Origin: Tropicimonas sediminicola
GTDB taxonomy: Bacteria > Pseudomonadota > Alphaproteobacteria > Rhodobacterales > Rhodobacteraceae
Assembly (NCBI RefSeq): GCF_900188335.1
Contig: NZ_FZOY01000006.1
Span: forward strand, 124,001-188,000
Direction of reading: 5' to 3'
Length of the DNA stretch: 64,000 nucleotides
Shown here: in pieces, positions 45,501-53,559 of the stretch
Numbering within the stretch: the first letter of the stretch is position 1
Layout of the letters: every line of letters begins with the position of its first letter
Made by a program: the position numbers and the translations under genes
Notes under the pieces: model-generated
What the model was told of the DNA's origin: nothing
What the model saw: only the letters and a program-made list of their open reading frames with translations
The model's database searches: none

Positions 45501-47521
45501 TCGAGGTCTGCGGCCCCGGCGCGCTGACCAAGGCCGAACAGGACCAGCCGCTTCTTCAGAAGTTGCAATCCGAGTTCGAGTTCCTGTCGAAGACGCCGAA
45601 CACGCCATCGCGCTTCTTCGACTCCGCCTTCGAGCCCGAGGGCGACATCAAGCGCATCATGCTCGACCGCGATACCTACTATTCGACCACCGGCGGCCAC
45701 GGCGCCTGCCGCGGTTGTGGCGAGGTGACCGCGATCCGGCAGGTCGTCTCGGCCGGTCACGCGCTGCATGACCGCCGCCGCAAGAGCCACACGCGTGAAC
45801 TCGAACAGCTGATCGACGCGCTGCGCGCCAAGCTGGACGAGGTGGCAGAGGATGCCGCCCGCAGCGCCCGCATCGGCTCCGCGATCGACGTGCTCGAAAA
45901 GCGGCTGTTCCTGATGGAGGGCGGGCCGACCGGCAACGGGCCGGCCGCGATGGTGGTGGCCAACGCCACCGGCTGCAGCTCGGTCTACGCCTCGACCTTC
46001 CCCTACAACCCCTACAACGATCCCTGGGTGAACAGCCTGTTCCAGGACGGGCCCGCGCTCAGCAAGGGGATTTTCGAGGGGCTGACGGCCACCGCGGCGG
46101 TCGATTTCAAGGCGCTGCGCGTCGCCAGGCTGGAACTGGCCGACGCCTACGACCCGGCAACCGACGACGCCTATTTCCGCAACTTCGGCTGGAGCGACTT
46201 CGGCCCGGAGGAACGGGCGATCCTGCCGACGGTGCTCAACATCTCGGGCGATGGCGCGGCCTATGACATCGGCTTCGGCGCGCTGTCGCGGCTGCTGGCA
46301 TCAAACACGCCGGTCAAGGTGATGGTGCTCAACTCGGGCGTCTATTCCAACACCGGCGGCCAGACCTCCACCGCCAGCCTGTCCGGGCAGGACAGCGACC
46401 TGAGCCGCTTCGGCCCGGCGCTGGCCGGCAAGCAGGAGGACCGCAAGGAACTCGGCCTGATCGCCGCCTTCCACCCCGGCGTCTTCGTGGTGCAGAGCAC
46501 GACCTCGATGCCCGGCCACTTCCTGAAGAACCTGATCGCCTATCTGGAGCACAGCTCCTCGCCGGCGGTGCTCGACATCTACGCCCCCTGCCAGGCCGAA
46601 CACGGCATCGCCGACTCCGCGGCCAGCCAGCGGGCGCGCCTCGCGGTCGAGGCCCGGGTCAGCCCGGTCTTCGTCCACGACCCCGATGCCGGCGCCTCGC
46701 TCGAGGAACGGTTCTCGCTCGACGGCAACCCGGCGATGGATCGCGACTGGGCGATGACGACGCTGGAATACGTGGAGGACGGTGCGCTCAAGCTGATGGA
46801 CGTGCCGCTCACCCCGGCCAATTTCGCCTTCGAGGAGACCCGTTTCAAGAAGCAGTTCCGCCCGCTGCCGGATGGCGCGGACGCGGTGCCGGTCGAGGCC
46901 TATATCGACCTGCCGCCGGCCGAACGGATCGGCAAGTCGCCCTTCGTCTACGCCACCGACGCCCAGAAGCGGCTGGTGCGGCTGGAGGTGGGCACCACCG
47001 TCGTGCACCTCGTCGAGGAACGCCGCCGCAACTGGCGGACCCTGCAGCACCTTGCCGGGCTCGACGTGGAGCGGCTCGACGCCGACCACCATTCCGAGAT
47101 CGCGGCGCTCCAGCAGCGGTACGATGAGGCCGTGGCGGCGCAGGAAGAGACGATGGACAGCATCGCCCGCGGCATGAGCGAGCTGGCGGCGGCCTCCGGC
47201 GCGCCCGCGGCCATCGGCGCGGCCGGCGCACTGGCGCCTGTCGGCGGCACCTCCGCACCGGCGGCCGCCCCACCCCCGGCGGCGGGCGGATCGGAGATCC
47301 CGCATATCCACGAAGAGGATGTGCCGCTCTGCTCCGACTGCAAGACCTGCTACCAGGAGATCCCCGAGCTCTTCGCGAAGATCAAGATCGTTGTCGACGG
47401 TCAGGCGAAGGAGGTGGCGCACACCATCCCCGGCGCGCTCGAGAAGGTCGAGATGACCGACCAGCTCCGGGCACGGATCGCCAAGGTCGCGGCCAATTGC
47501 GACTCGGAGATCATCCGATGA
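42536..47521 (+). CDS. Giant pyruvate:ferredoxin oxidoreductase-type 2-oxoacid oxidoreductase
   Basis: A 1661-residue single-chain PFOR-type enzyme, larger than NifJ (about 1170). Domain I has GGVIGYPITPSTEIAELYEA and the Arg-containing VLQVAARSVSRHSLNV. The gamma domain follows near residue 540 (IRFHSVGGYGTIATGKLL). A two-cluster ferredoxin domain has CTGCLECSMVCP (about residue 850) and CSGCLECIEVCG (about 981). The thiamine-diphosphate domain has GGHGACRGCGE, NATGCSSVY, GDGAAYDIGFGALS, SNTGGQTS and the last cluster Cys in YAPCQAEHG. After it come about 400 extra residues, an Ala/Pro linker (about 1554-1587) and a CSDCKTCYQ motif. It oxidises a 2-oxoacid with CoA; the acceptor is probably the protein encoded next. 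ATG 42536 is chosen; TTG 42524 is less likely. Confidence 0.85.
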   Translation: MKDTAQTPPEFPGVSTVIHGNGAIAQVMGQVCGGVIGYPITPSTEIAELYEAFRAGGGMNIWGRHPFFFEPEGEHSAQSGALGAALTGGQYISNASSSQGILYGIESHYVTVGKKVGGFVLQVAARSVSRHSLNVMAGHDDVYALLPSGYTILFGSNPQEAADLAAISYKVSAMSMIPVANAMDGFVTSHMMSEVMMPEDALLERFLGDPTDRIPCPTVAQEMLYGAKGRVFHLKRYLGRHSSDMEQADYAALIDFLDANADAVEGDASGEMVGQTLDRLPQELHAQWRRQWVNAHAKGTRQRVPAQVDVHNPGLTGGVQNQPDFQAGAVDHRTHFVREVPRFVREAMEEYSALTGRDYAPVMTYECDDAETVLVGLGSVTDDAEAVAAHLRRQGRKVGVISIKMLQPFPEAELVAALAGKKAVTVLERSDVTALTSLVNQALVKAVENADGERYPGIPALSKLPRLTTAIFGLGAHDLQPRHLIAAFDNMDEANAPFVYLGSQFFAKDPSPQLAELQDRLRAAYPETELMALETKPNPQLLPEGALRIRFHSVGGYGTIATGKLLTDILANALRLHSKAAPKYGSEKSGAPTNYYITLSPEPVKITNADLEDVEVVVSPDHRVFQHSNPLRGLIEGGTFILQSSLSPLEVWKDLPAAMRAYIVRRKIRFFVLDGFAIARKHAPSAELETRMMGIAFIGAVCGNVERITQGADREAVLDKIRSQIAKKFGAKGQAIVDGNMAVIRDGLEATVALDYTAPEFAAVTEAADSEPAFAPAISASMCRIQQDASPTGLFDHEYFEETVARPFREGTIGEAPVLPGTGMFMPSGTAAARDKGMFRREVPVFDASLCTGCLECSMVCPDAAIPATVIDIGDMLGTALKEIDVPSGQREILRGLLPGIGAAVRAAYAESKETKAFGILVAEAVQSLDVESPVVRNNLEKLAQAASALPVSRTRPFFDAMEKERAGSGGLFTVVVDPWKCSGCLECIEVCGPGALTKAEQDQPLLQKLQSEFEFLSKTPNTPSRFFDSAFEPEGDIKRIMLDRDTYYSTTGGHGACRGCGEVTAIRQVVSAGHALHDRRRKSHTRELEQLIDALRAKLDEVAEDAARSARIGSAIDVLEKRLFLMEGGPTGNGPAAMVVANATGCSSVYASTFPYNPYNDPWVNSLFQDGPALSKGIFEGLTATAAVDFKALRVARLELADAYDPATDDAYFRNFGWSDFGPEERAILPTVLNISGDGAAYDIGFGALSRLLASNTPVKVMVLNSGVYSNTGGQTSTASLSGQDSDLSRFGPALAGKQEDRKELGLIAAFHPGVFVVQSTTSMPGHFLKNLIAYLEHSSSPAVLDIYAPCQAEHGIADSAASQRARLAVEARVSPVFVHDPDAGASLEERFSLDGNPAMDRDWAMTTLEYVEDGALKLMDVPLTPANFAFEETRFKKQFRPLPDGADAVPVEAYIDLPPAERIGKSPFVYATDAQKRLVRLEVGTTVVHLVEERRRNWRTLQHLAGLDVERLDADHHSEIAALQQRYDEAVAAQEETMDSIARGMSELAAASGAPAAIGAAGALAPVGGTSAPAAAPPPAAGGSEIPHIHEEDVPLCSDCKTCYQEIPELFAKIKIVVDGQAKEVAHTIPGALEKVEMTDQLRARIAKVAANCDSEIIR

Positions 47522-50277
47522 ACGCGCCCATCGTCGAACCGGGCGACGAGCTGTTCCAGCAGCAGCTCGAAGTCCTCAAGAAGCACCTCGCCGCCGACCC
47601 GCGCTCGCTGCGCAACGTCTTCATCGCCGACGGCACCCAGGCCATCGCCTGGGAGTTCCGCCAGGAGGAGATCGGCGAGAAGTTCATCGGCGTCCTGTGG
47701 AACCTGCTGCTGCGGGGCGATCAGATGAGCACGCTGCTGCAGCGGTTCATCTGGGACCTGCCGCTCAAGTACAAGCGGCGGTTCATCAAGGCGCTCGATA
47801 CCCACCTTTCCGGACGCTACCCGATGTTCAAGGGGCTGTCCGAGGGCTGGCCGGCGGAGAGCTACATCCCGCCCTACGTCCGCGCGCCCGAGGATCGCAG
47901 CGAGGATTTCGAGCTCGTGAACCAGGGGTACCTCGGCTATCGCAGCCTCGGCTACAGCCTGCGCGAGGTCGACCTGATCGTCTGGCTGGAAGCTCTGCGC
48001 GACAAGCAATGCGAGGACCGGCCCTGCGAACTGGGCGTGCTCAAGGAGAAGATCCGCGAGAAGGAGGCGAAGAAGCTCGGCGGCTGCCCGGTCAAGATCC
48101 ACATCCCCGAGATGCTGGACCTGATCGGCAACGGCAAGATCCGGCAGGCGCTGGAACTGATCGAGAGCTGCAACCCGCTGCCCAACGTCACAGGCCGCGT
48201 CTGCCCGCAGGAGCACCAGTGTCAGGGCGTCTGCAAGCACACCAAGCGGCCGATCGAGATCGGGCAGATCGAGTGGTACCTGCCCGAGCACGAAAAGCTC
48301 GCCGATCCCGACCGCCTGAAGCGCCTCGCGGGTCACGTCAGCCCCTGGGCCGTCGCCGCCAAGCCGCCGATCGCGGTCGTGGGCTCCGGCCCCTCGGGCC
48401 TGATCAACGCCTACCTGCTGGCGGCGGAGGGCTTCCCCGTCACCGTCTTCGAGGCGTTCCACGAGCTGGGCGGCGTTCTGCGCTACGGCATCCCGGAATT
48501 CCGCCTGCCCAACACGCTGATCGACGACGTGGTGCAGAAGATCGACGCGCTCGGCGGGCGCTTCGTGAAGAACTTCGTGGTCGGCAAGTCGGCCACGCTC
48601 GACGACCTCAAGGCCGCCGGGTTCTGGAAGATCTTCGTGGGCTCCGGCGCCGGCCTGCCGACCTTCATGAACGTGCCGGGCGAGCACCTGCTCGGCGTCA
48701 TGTCGGCCAACGAGTTCCTGACCCGCGTCAACCTGATGCGCGGGCGCGATCCGGCCTACGAGACGCCCCTGCCCGAGGTCGCCGGCAAGCACGTGCTGAT
48801 CGTCGGCGGCGGCAACACAGCGATGGACGCCGCTCGCACCGCGCGGCGGCTGGGCGGCAAGGTCACCATCGTCTACCGGCGCACCAAGGCCGAGATGCCG
48901 GCTCGGGTGGAAGAGCTGCACCACGCGCTGGAAGAAGGGATCGAGGTCGCCGAGCTGCGGGGGCCGCGCGAATTCGTGGGCGACAGCCACACCCATTTCG
49001 TGACCCACGCCATCGTCGACGTGAACGAGCTGGGCGAGCCCGACGCGTCCGGCCGTCGCCGGCCGGTTCCCACCGGCGAGACCATCGAGATGCCGGCGGA
49101 CCTTGTGATCATGGCGCTCGGCAACAAGTCGAACCCGATCATCCCCGAGTCCGAGCCCGGACTGAAGCTCAGCAAGTGGGGCACGATCGAGGTCGAGACC
49201 GGCAGCCAGGAGACCTCCATCCGCGACGTCTACACCGGCGGCGACGCGGCCCGCGGCGGCTCCACCGCGATCCTCGCGGCGGGCGACGGTCAGGCGGCGG
49301 CGCGCGAGATCGTGGGGGACATCCCCTTCTCGGCCGACGAGATCAGGGAGATGGTCGGCAAGGCCGCCCATTACACCGATCTCGGTCAGGAGCGGCAGTC
49401 CATCACGCGCCACGCCGAGCTTGCCGAGGGCATCGTCGAGATGACGGTGCGGGCGCCGGTGGTGGCCCAGGCCGCGAAGGCCGGGCAGTTCGTCCGGGTG
49501 CTGGCGAGCCAGGACGGCGAGCTGATCCCGCTCACGCTGGCCGACTGGGACGTCGAGGCGGGCACCATCGACCTGGTGATCCAGGGCATGGGCACCTCGA
49601 CCCGGCTGATGAACCGCATGGCGGTGGGCGATGCCTTTGCCGGGATCGCCGGCCCGCTCGGGCGGCCGAGCGCCGTGCACGGCTACGGGCCCGACCAGAC
49701 CGTCGTGTTCACCGCGGGCGGCGTTGGCCTGCCCGCGATCTACCCGATCGCCAAGGCGCATCTGCTGGCCGGAAACCACGTGACGATGATCGTCGGCTTC
49801 CGTTCCGCCGGACACCTGTTCTGGACCGGGGACGACGAGCGCATGGGGCAGCTCAAGGCCCGCTTCGGCGACCAGCTGAAGGTGATCTACACCTCCAACG
49901 ACGGCACCTTCGGGATCAAGGGCTTCGTCACCACGCCGCTCGAGGAAATGCTGAAGGCCGGCGCGTCGTCGAACGGCCGCAAGATCGCCGAAGTGATCTC
50001 GGTCGGCCCGCCGATGATGATGCGCGCGGTCAGCGACCTGACGCAGCCCTATGGCGTGCCCACGGTGGTCAGCCTCAACTCGATCATGGTCGACGCCACC
50101 GGCATGTGCGGCGCCTGCATGGTGCCGGTGGTCGAGGACGGCAAGCAGATCCGGCGCCACGCCTGTATCGACGGGCCGGAATTCGACGCGCATACCGTCG
50201 AATGGGACAAGTTCCTGCCCCGCTTCGGCCAGTTCAAGGCACAGGAAGTGCGCAGCCTCGAGGCGCACGGGCTCTGA
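47518..50277 (+). CDS. Fused NfnB-NfnA type FAD/NADPH oxidoreductase
   Basis: A 919-residue protein of three parts. Residues 1 to about 195 are unlike known domains, with IWDLPLKYKRRFIKALDTHL. Residues about 195-620 are an NfnB/GltD-type unit: CPVKIHIPEML and GRVCPQEHQCQGVC hold [4Fe-4S] clusters, and AVVGSGPSGL and VLIVGGGNTAMDAA bind FAD and NADPH. Residues about 640-919 are an NfnA/PyrK-type reductase: FTAGGVGLPAIYPIA, SVGPPMMMRAVSDL and a [2Fe-2S] site GMCGACMVPV...HACIDGPEFD. In anaerobes these are two subunits of an NADH-dependent ferredoxin:NADP oxidoreductase. Its start overlaps the PFOR stop (ATGA), so a single complex is likely. Confidence 0.85.
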   Translation: MNAPIVEPGDELFQQQLEVLKKHLAADPRSLRNVFIADGTQAIAWEFRQEEIGEKFIGVLWNLLLRGDQMSTLLQRFIWDLPLKYKRRFIKALDTHLSGRYPMFKGLSEGWPAESYIPPYVRAPEDRSEDFELVNQGYLGYRSLGYSLREVDLIVWLEALRDKQCEDRPCELGVLKEKIREKEAKKLGGCPVKIHIPEMLDLIGNGKIRQALELIESCNPLPNVTGRVCPQEHQCQGVCKHTKRPIEIGQIEWYLPEHEKLADPDRLKRLAGHVSPWAVAAKPPIAVVGSGPSGLINAYLLAAEGFPVTVFEAFHELGGVLRYGIPEFRLPNTLIDDVVQKIDALGGRFVKNFVVGKSATLDDLKAAGFWKIFVGSGAGLPTFMNVPGEHLLGVMSANEFLTRVNLMRGRDPAYETPLPEVAGKHVLIVGGGNTAMDAARTARRLGGKVTIVYRRTKAEMPARVEELHHALEEGIEVAELRGPREFVGDSHTHFVTHAIVDVNELGEPDASGRRRPVPTGETIEMPADLVIMALGNKSNPIIPESEPGLKLSKWGTIEVETGSQETSIRDVYTGGDAARGGSTAILAAGDGQAAAREIVGDIPFSADEIREMVGKAAHYTDLGQERQSITRHAELAEGIVEMTVRAPVVAQAAKAGQFVRVLASQDGELIPLTLADWDVEAGTIDLVIQGMGTSTRLMNRMAVGDAFAGIAGPLGRPSAVHGYGPDQTVVFTAGGVGLPAIYPIAKAHLLAGNHVTMIVGFRSAGHLFWTGDDERMGQLKARFGDQLKVIYTSNDGTFGIKGFVTTPLEEMLKAGASSNGRKIAEVISVGPPMMMRAVSDLTQPYGVPTVVSLNSIMVDATGMCGACMVPVVEDGKQIRRHACIDGPEFDAHTVEWDKFLPRFGQFKAQEVRSLEAHGL

Positions 50278-50286
50278 CGCGAAAAC

Positions 50287-50313
50287 CGGCGCCTGCGGAT
50301 TCCGCGGGCGCCG
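50287..50313. terminator. Terminator hairpin between convergent genes
   Basis: CGGCGCCTGCGG, loop ATT, CCGCGGGCGCCG: 12 pairs including one T-G. It is followed by CGTTTGC on the plus strand. It lies between the flavoprotein gene and the minus-strand TrhA gene and can serve both. Confidence 0.7.
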
Positions 50314-50322
50314 CGTTTGCAC

Positions 50323-50994
50323 TCAGGAAGCAGCCAGTGCCGCCTTTGCGAATACCTGGGTGGCGACTGCAGCGAAGAACAGGATGCTGCCGGCAAGCAC
50401 GAAGACGTGCCAGATCGTGTTGTGGAACACCATGCGGTCGCGCAGGTGGAAGACCACGCCCAGCGTATAGGTGATGCCCCCCGCGGCCATCAGGGCCACG
50501 ACCGGGCCCGGGAGCGCCTCCAGCATCGGACGCCCGGCAAAGACCGCCGCCCAGCCCATGCCGAGATAGAGCACCAGCGAGAGCCAGCGGAACCGCCCCG
50601 GCGCGAGGAACTTGAGGGCTGAGCCGAAGGTCGCCGTGCCCCAGAGGCCGGCCATCAGACCGACCGGCTGGCTCCCGGTCAACATGAGAAACGGCGTGTA
50701 GGTGCCTGCGATCTTGACGTAAATCCCGGTATGATCGAGCCGCCTGAGCAGCCCGGTCCAGCGCGCGCTTTCGATCATGTTGTAGAGCGCCGAGAAGGTC
50801 AGCATGACGATCAGCGCCGCGCCGTAGATGCTGACTCCGACGATCGCCGCACGGTCGAGCTCCAGCAGGACGGTCGCCCCGATCAGCATCGGCACCACGA
50901 TCACCGCAAGCCCGATGCCGACGACATGGACGACGCCGTCGCTGATGCGTTCGGCGCGGCTGTAGGCCGGACGGATGGTCGAGGCTGGTAGCAT
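50323..50994 (-). CDS. TrhA/hemolysin III-family membrane protein
   Basis: A 223-residue seven-helix membrane protein of the hemolysin III/YqfA/PAQR-like family. Marks are AERISDGVVHVVGIGLAV with a helix-1 His, FSALYNMIESARWTGLLRRL with DHTGIY, and the C-terminal FHNTIWHVFVLAGS with the conserved HxxxH-like pair. Family members regulate membrane energetics; 'haemolysin' is a historical name. ATG 50994 is taken; an earlier in-frame ATG exists at 51030. Confidence 0.88.
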   Translation of the reverse strand: MLPASTIRPAYSRAERISDGVVHVVGIGLAVIVVPMLIGATVLLELDRAAIVGVSIYGAALIVMLTFSALYNMIESARWTGLLRRLDHTGIYVKIAGTYTPFLMLTGSQPVGLMAGLWGTATFGSALKFLAPGRFRWLSLVLYLGMGWAAVFAGRPMLEALPGPVVALMAAGGITYTLGVVFHLRDRMVFHNTIWHVFVLAGSILFFAAVATQVFAKAALAAS

Positions 50995-51234
50995 GTCTCG
51001 AAGGGTACGGATGCGGCGGCCACCTGGCAATGCCGCAGCCGGCCTGCAGAGCCGACCTCACGGGATTGGGATTGACCTGCATGGCGACGAGGCGGGCTAA
51101 GCTTCCCTGCCATGGGTGCAGATGACGCTCCCGCCGCATTATACCGGTTTTCCGGATTGTCTTTCCCGATCTCGCCCGTTTTTCCCGCCAGGACGGGAAG
51201 TTATCTCGGCTCCAGTACCAGACAGGAGCCGCAG

Positions 51235-51375
51235 ATGCCCAACCTGACCATCGTCGCACAGATCCTCGCCAGGCCGGACCAGATCGAGTTCGTGAAGTCG
51301 GACCTGTTCGAGCTGATCCCCGCCACCCGCGCCGAAGCAGGTTGAGCCACCTACGGCCCGCATCGGGACACCTAA
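51235..51375 (+). pseudogene. Remnant of an antibiotic-biosynthesis-monooxygenase (ABM) domain protein
   Basis: The first 36 codons read MPNLTIVAQILARPDQIEFV and end in ELIPATRAEAG, then TGA at 51343. ABM proteins continue with Cys there (AEPGC...YDLHRD). The frame goes on as ATYGPHRDT to TAA at 51375, so the expected Cys codon TGC has become TGA and the rest of the fold is missing. It is a decayed gene, not a functional short ORF, although a ribosome-binding site (AGGAG) and ATG remain. The region 50,995-51,502 holds nothing else recognisable. Confidence 0.7.
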
Positions 51376-51502
51376 GACCCGCGCCGCATCTCCCCGCCTA
51401 CATGGCGGCAACGGAGCGCGCGGGTTTCGAATTCACCCGCAGCCTACCGCGCCGGATTGGCTGACCCCAACCGGCACGCAAGACACAAGGAAGACAGGAC
51501 AG

Positions 51503-52171
51503 ATGACCATCCACATCACCGATTTCGCCCGCAAGCGCCACACCGCCAAGGCTTATGCGCCGGACCGCCGGATCTCCGACGAGGACATGGAACAGGTGCG
51601 CGAACTGCTGCGCTTCTCCCCCTCCTCGACGAACCTGCAGCCCTGGCACTTCGTCATCGCCTCCACGCCCGAGGGCAAGGAGCGCGTCGCGCGATCGGCG
51701 GCGGAGAAATACCCGTTCAACCTGCCCGCGATCCGCAACGCCTCGCATGTCGTTGTTTTCGCGAGCCGTATCGAGGCCGACGAGGACTACCTTCTGCGCG
51801 TCCTGGCGCAGGAAGAGGCCGACGGCCGGTTTGCCGGCAACCCCGAAGAGTTCAAGCCCGCGATGCACAAGGGCCGCTCGATGTTCGTCGACATCCACCA
51901 GAAGCAACTCGACGACGGTGCCGAATGGATGGCGCGCCAGGTCTACATCAACCTCGGCCAGTTCCTGCTCGGCGTGGCGGCGCTCGGCATCGATGCGACC
52001 CCGATGGAAGGTGTCGACACCGACGTGCTCGACGCGGAATTCGGTTTGAAGGAAATGGGTTACCAGAGCCTCTTCGTGGTGCCGATCGGCTATTCCGACC
52101 CGGAAGGCGACTACAACGGCGCCCTGCCCAAGTCCCGCCTGACCTATGGAGACATCCTCACCGAGGTCTGA
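51503..52171 (+). CDS. NfsB-type oxygen-insensitive NAD(P)H nitroreductase
   Basis: A 222-residue flavoprotein of the nitroreductase family. RKRHTAKAYAPDRRISDED, LRFSPSSTNLQPWHFVIAST and AEWMARQVYINLGQFLLGVA are the FMN-binding and dimer blocks of NfsB/dihydropteridine reductase. The protein ends DYNGALPKSRLTYGDILTEV. It reduces nitroaromatics and quinones in two-electron steps. ATG 51503 has AAGACAGGACAG upstream. Confidence 0.9.
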   Translation: MTIHITDFARKRHTAKAYAPDRRISDEDMEQVRELLRFSPSSTNLQPWHFVIASTPEGKERVARSAAEKYPFNLPAIRNASHVVVFASRIEADEDYLLRVLAQEEADGRFAGNPEEFKPAMHKGRSMFVDIHQKQLDDGAEWMARQVYINLGQFLLGVAALGIDATPMEGVDTDVLDAEFGLKEMGYQSLFVVPIGYSDPEGDYNGALPKSRLTYGDILTEV

Positions 52172-52184
52172 CCCTCCACGAACC

Positions 52185-52210
52185 GGGATGCGCAGTCGGC
52201 TGCGCATCCC
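52185..52210. terminator. Hairpin between nitroreductase and LacI genes
   Basis: GGGATGCGCAG, loop TCGG, CTGCGCATCCC: 11 perfect pairs with a stable UUCG-like tetraloop. There is no T run. It lies between two convergent stops. Confidence 0.65.
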
Positions 52211-52228
52211 TCCGGGCTAGCGCGCATT

Positions 52229-53251
52229 TCAGCCACCAGGCCGCTCCGCCACCGGCGGGCCTGCAGTGTCGCGGACGATCAGCTCGGCCGAGATCTCGGA
52301 AACGGTCGGCGGCGTGCTCGGATCCTTGATCCGTTGCAACAGCACCCGCGCCAGCACCCGGCCGAGTTTTTTCGGCGAGACCGCCATCGTCGTCAGCGCC
52401 GGCGTGGCGACCGCCGCATCTTCGATGTCATCGAAGCCGACCACCGACACGTCGTGCCCCGGCCGCAGCCCTTCGCGCGCCAGGCCGAGGCATGCGCCGA
52501 GCGCGACCATGTCTCCATTGCACACGACTGCCGTGATCGCGGGATGCGCGCGCAAAAGCTCCGAAATGGCCTCCCGAGCAGCCTTTTTCGTGTCGGCCGA
52601 GGGCCAGACGATCACCGGCCCGAGCCCGCGCTCCTGCATCGTTCGCTCATAACCGGTAATCCGTTCCTGCCGGACATAGGTCATGTCGGTGCCACCGAGG
52701 TAGGCGATATGCCGATGCCCGAGATCGGCGAGGTAGCCGGTTGCGATGGCCGTGGCTTCGGCGTTGCGGATGCCCACATGATCGAGCTCCCGGCTCGCCG
52801 GACGCAGGAAGGTCACGGTCGGGACGGCATGAGCGGTGAGCAGGTCGAGCGTCCGCTCCGAGGTCGCCAGCGCCGGCACCCAGAGCAGCCCACCACGGCG
52901 GTTTCGGATGAAGGCCTCCAGCTGCCGGCCCTGGCGTTCGGCATCGTCGCGGGTATCGAGGATGGAGACGAGATACCCCTCCTCTTCCAGCAAATCGACG
53001 GCGCCGCTCACGACCTCCGCGTTGAACGGGTTGGCGAACTGGTTGATGACGAACCCGATCTCCCGGCTCTGGCCGGAGCGCATGGCCGCGGCGCGGGCAT
53101 CCGGAACGTAGTGGAGCTTCTTGGCCGCCTGCAGGACCTTCTTGCGGGTCTTTTCCGAGATCCGCCCGGTGCCGCGCATCACCTGGCTCACGGTGGGAAT
53201 GGAGACACCCGCCTCCTTGGCCACGGTTTCGAGGGTCGGCTTGTTCGCCAT
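52229..53251 (-). CDS. LacI-family transcriptional regulator
   Basis: A 340-residue regulator. The helix-turn-helix is PTLETVAKEAGVSIPTVSQV, with the hinge KKLHYVPDARAAAMRSG. The periplasmic-binding-like sensor follows (FANPFNAEVVSGAVDLLEEE, VVGFDDIEDAAVATPALTTM). It is divergent from the sugar ABC operon and the intergenic region holds two similar operator-like palindromes. It probably represses that operon until its ligand binds. ATG 53251 is set by the family start; the frame is open further upstream. Confidence 0.93.
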   Translation of the reverse strand: MANKPTLETVAKEAGVSIPTVSQVMRGTGRISEKTRKKVLQAAKKLHYVPDARAAAMRSGQSREIGFVINQFANPFNAEVVSGAVDLLEEEGYLVSILDTRDDAERQGRQLEAFIRNRRGGLLWVPALATSERTLDLLTAHAVPTVTFLRPASRELDHVGIRNAEATAIATGYLADLGHRHIAYLGGTDMTYVRQERITGYERTMQERGLGPVIVWPSADTKKAAREAISELLRAHPAITAVVCNGDMVALGACLGLAREGLRPGHDVSVVGFDDIEDAAVATPALTTMAVSPKKLGRVLARVLLQRIKDPSTPPTVSEISAELIVRDTAGPPVAERPGG

Positions 53252-53265
53252 GATGCAGCAGCCTT

Positions 53266-53281
53266 GATATAACGTTTCATC
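53266..53281. promoter_or_regulatory. Candidate LacI operator 1
   Basis: GATATAACGTTTCATC. Around the central AACGTT the halves GATATAAC and GATGAAAC agree at six of eight positions. It lies 15 bases upstream of the LacI start, where it could give autoregulation. Confidence 0.6.
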
Positions 53282-53384
53282 GGAAAATCTATCTTCTGAC
53301 CCATTTTCTGACAAGTCCACTCGGTCGGTTCGTTGCGATTCCAATAATTCTGCGCCGCAGCGACGAAGAGAATCATTGACCGGA

Positions 53385-53400
53385 GATATAACGTTGTAGC
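53385..53400. promoter_or_regulatory. Candidate LacI operator 2 in the sugar operon promoter
   Basis: GATATAACGTTGTAGC. It repeats the left eleven bases of operator 1 (GATATAACGTT) exactly, 119 bases away. TTGACC at 53376-53381 and TAGCAT at 53397-53402 flank it like a -35 and -10 (spacer 15), so a bound repressor would cover the promoter. The transcript leader to the binding-protein gene would be about 150 bases. Confidence 0.6.
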
Positions 53401-53559
53401 ATCGTGACGCCATCCGCACGGGGATCAGGCATCCGTCCATGCGCGATGCCCCGTCTCGCGGGGTGACGCAACGGGCCCGCCCAGACGAGAAACCCCGCCA
53501 GAAGGATCGGCAGCCGGAAGGAGGTCCGGCCGTCGCACAATGGAATTCGGGAGGAATAC

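Noticed and set aside
42326-45790. A long minus-strand frame opposite the PFOR-type gene.
   Set aside because: Its product is His/Arg/Gly-rich with no domain, and the plus-strand gene is clearly real.
51343-51345. TGA as a selenocysteine codon in the ABM-like remnant.
   Set aside because: The frame ends again nine codons later with most of the fold missing, and I see no stem-loop suitable for selenocysteine insertion. Decay is simpler.
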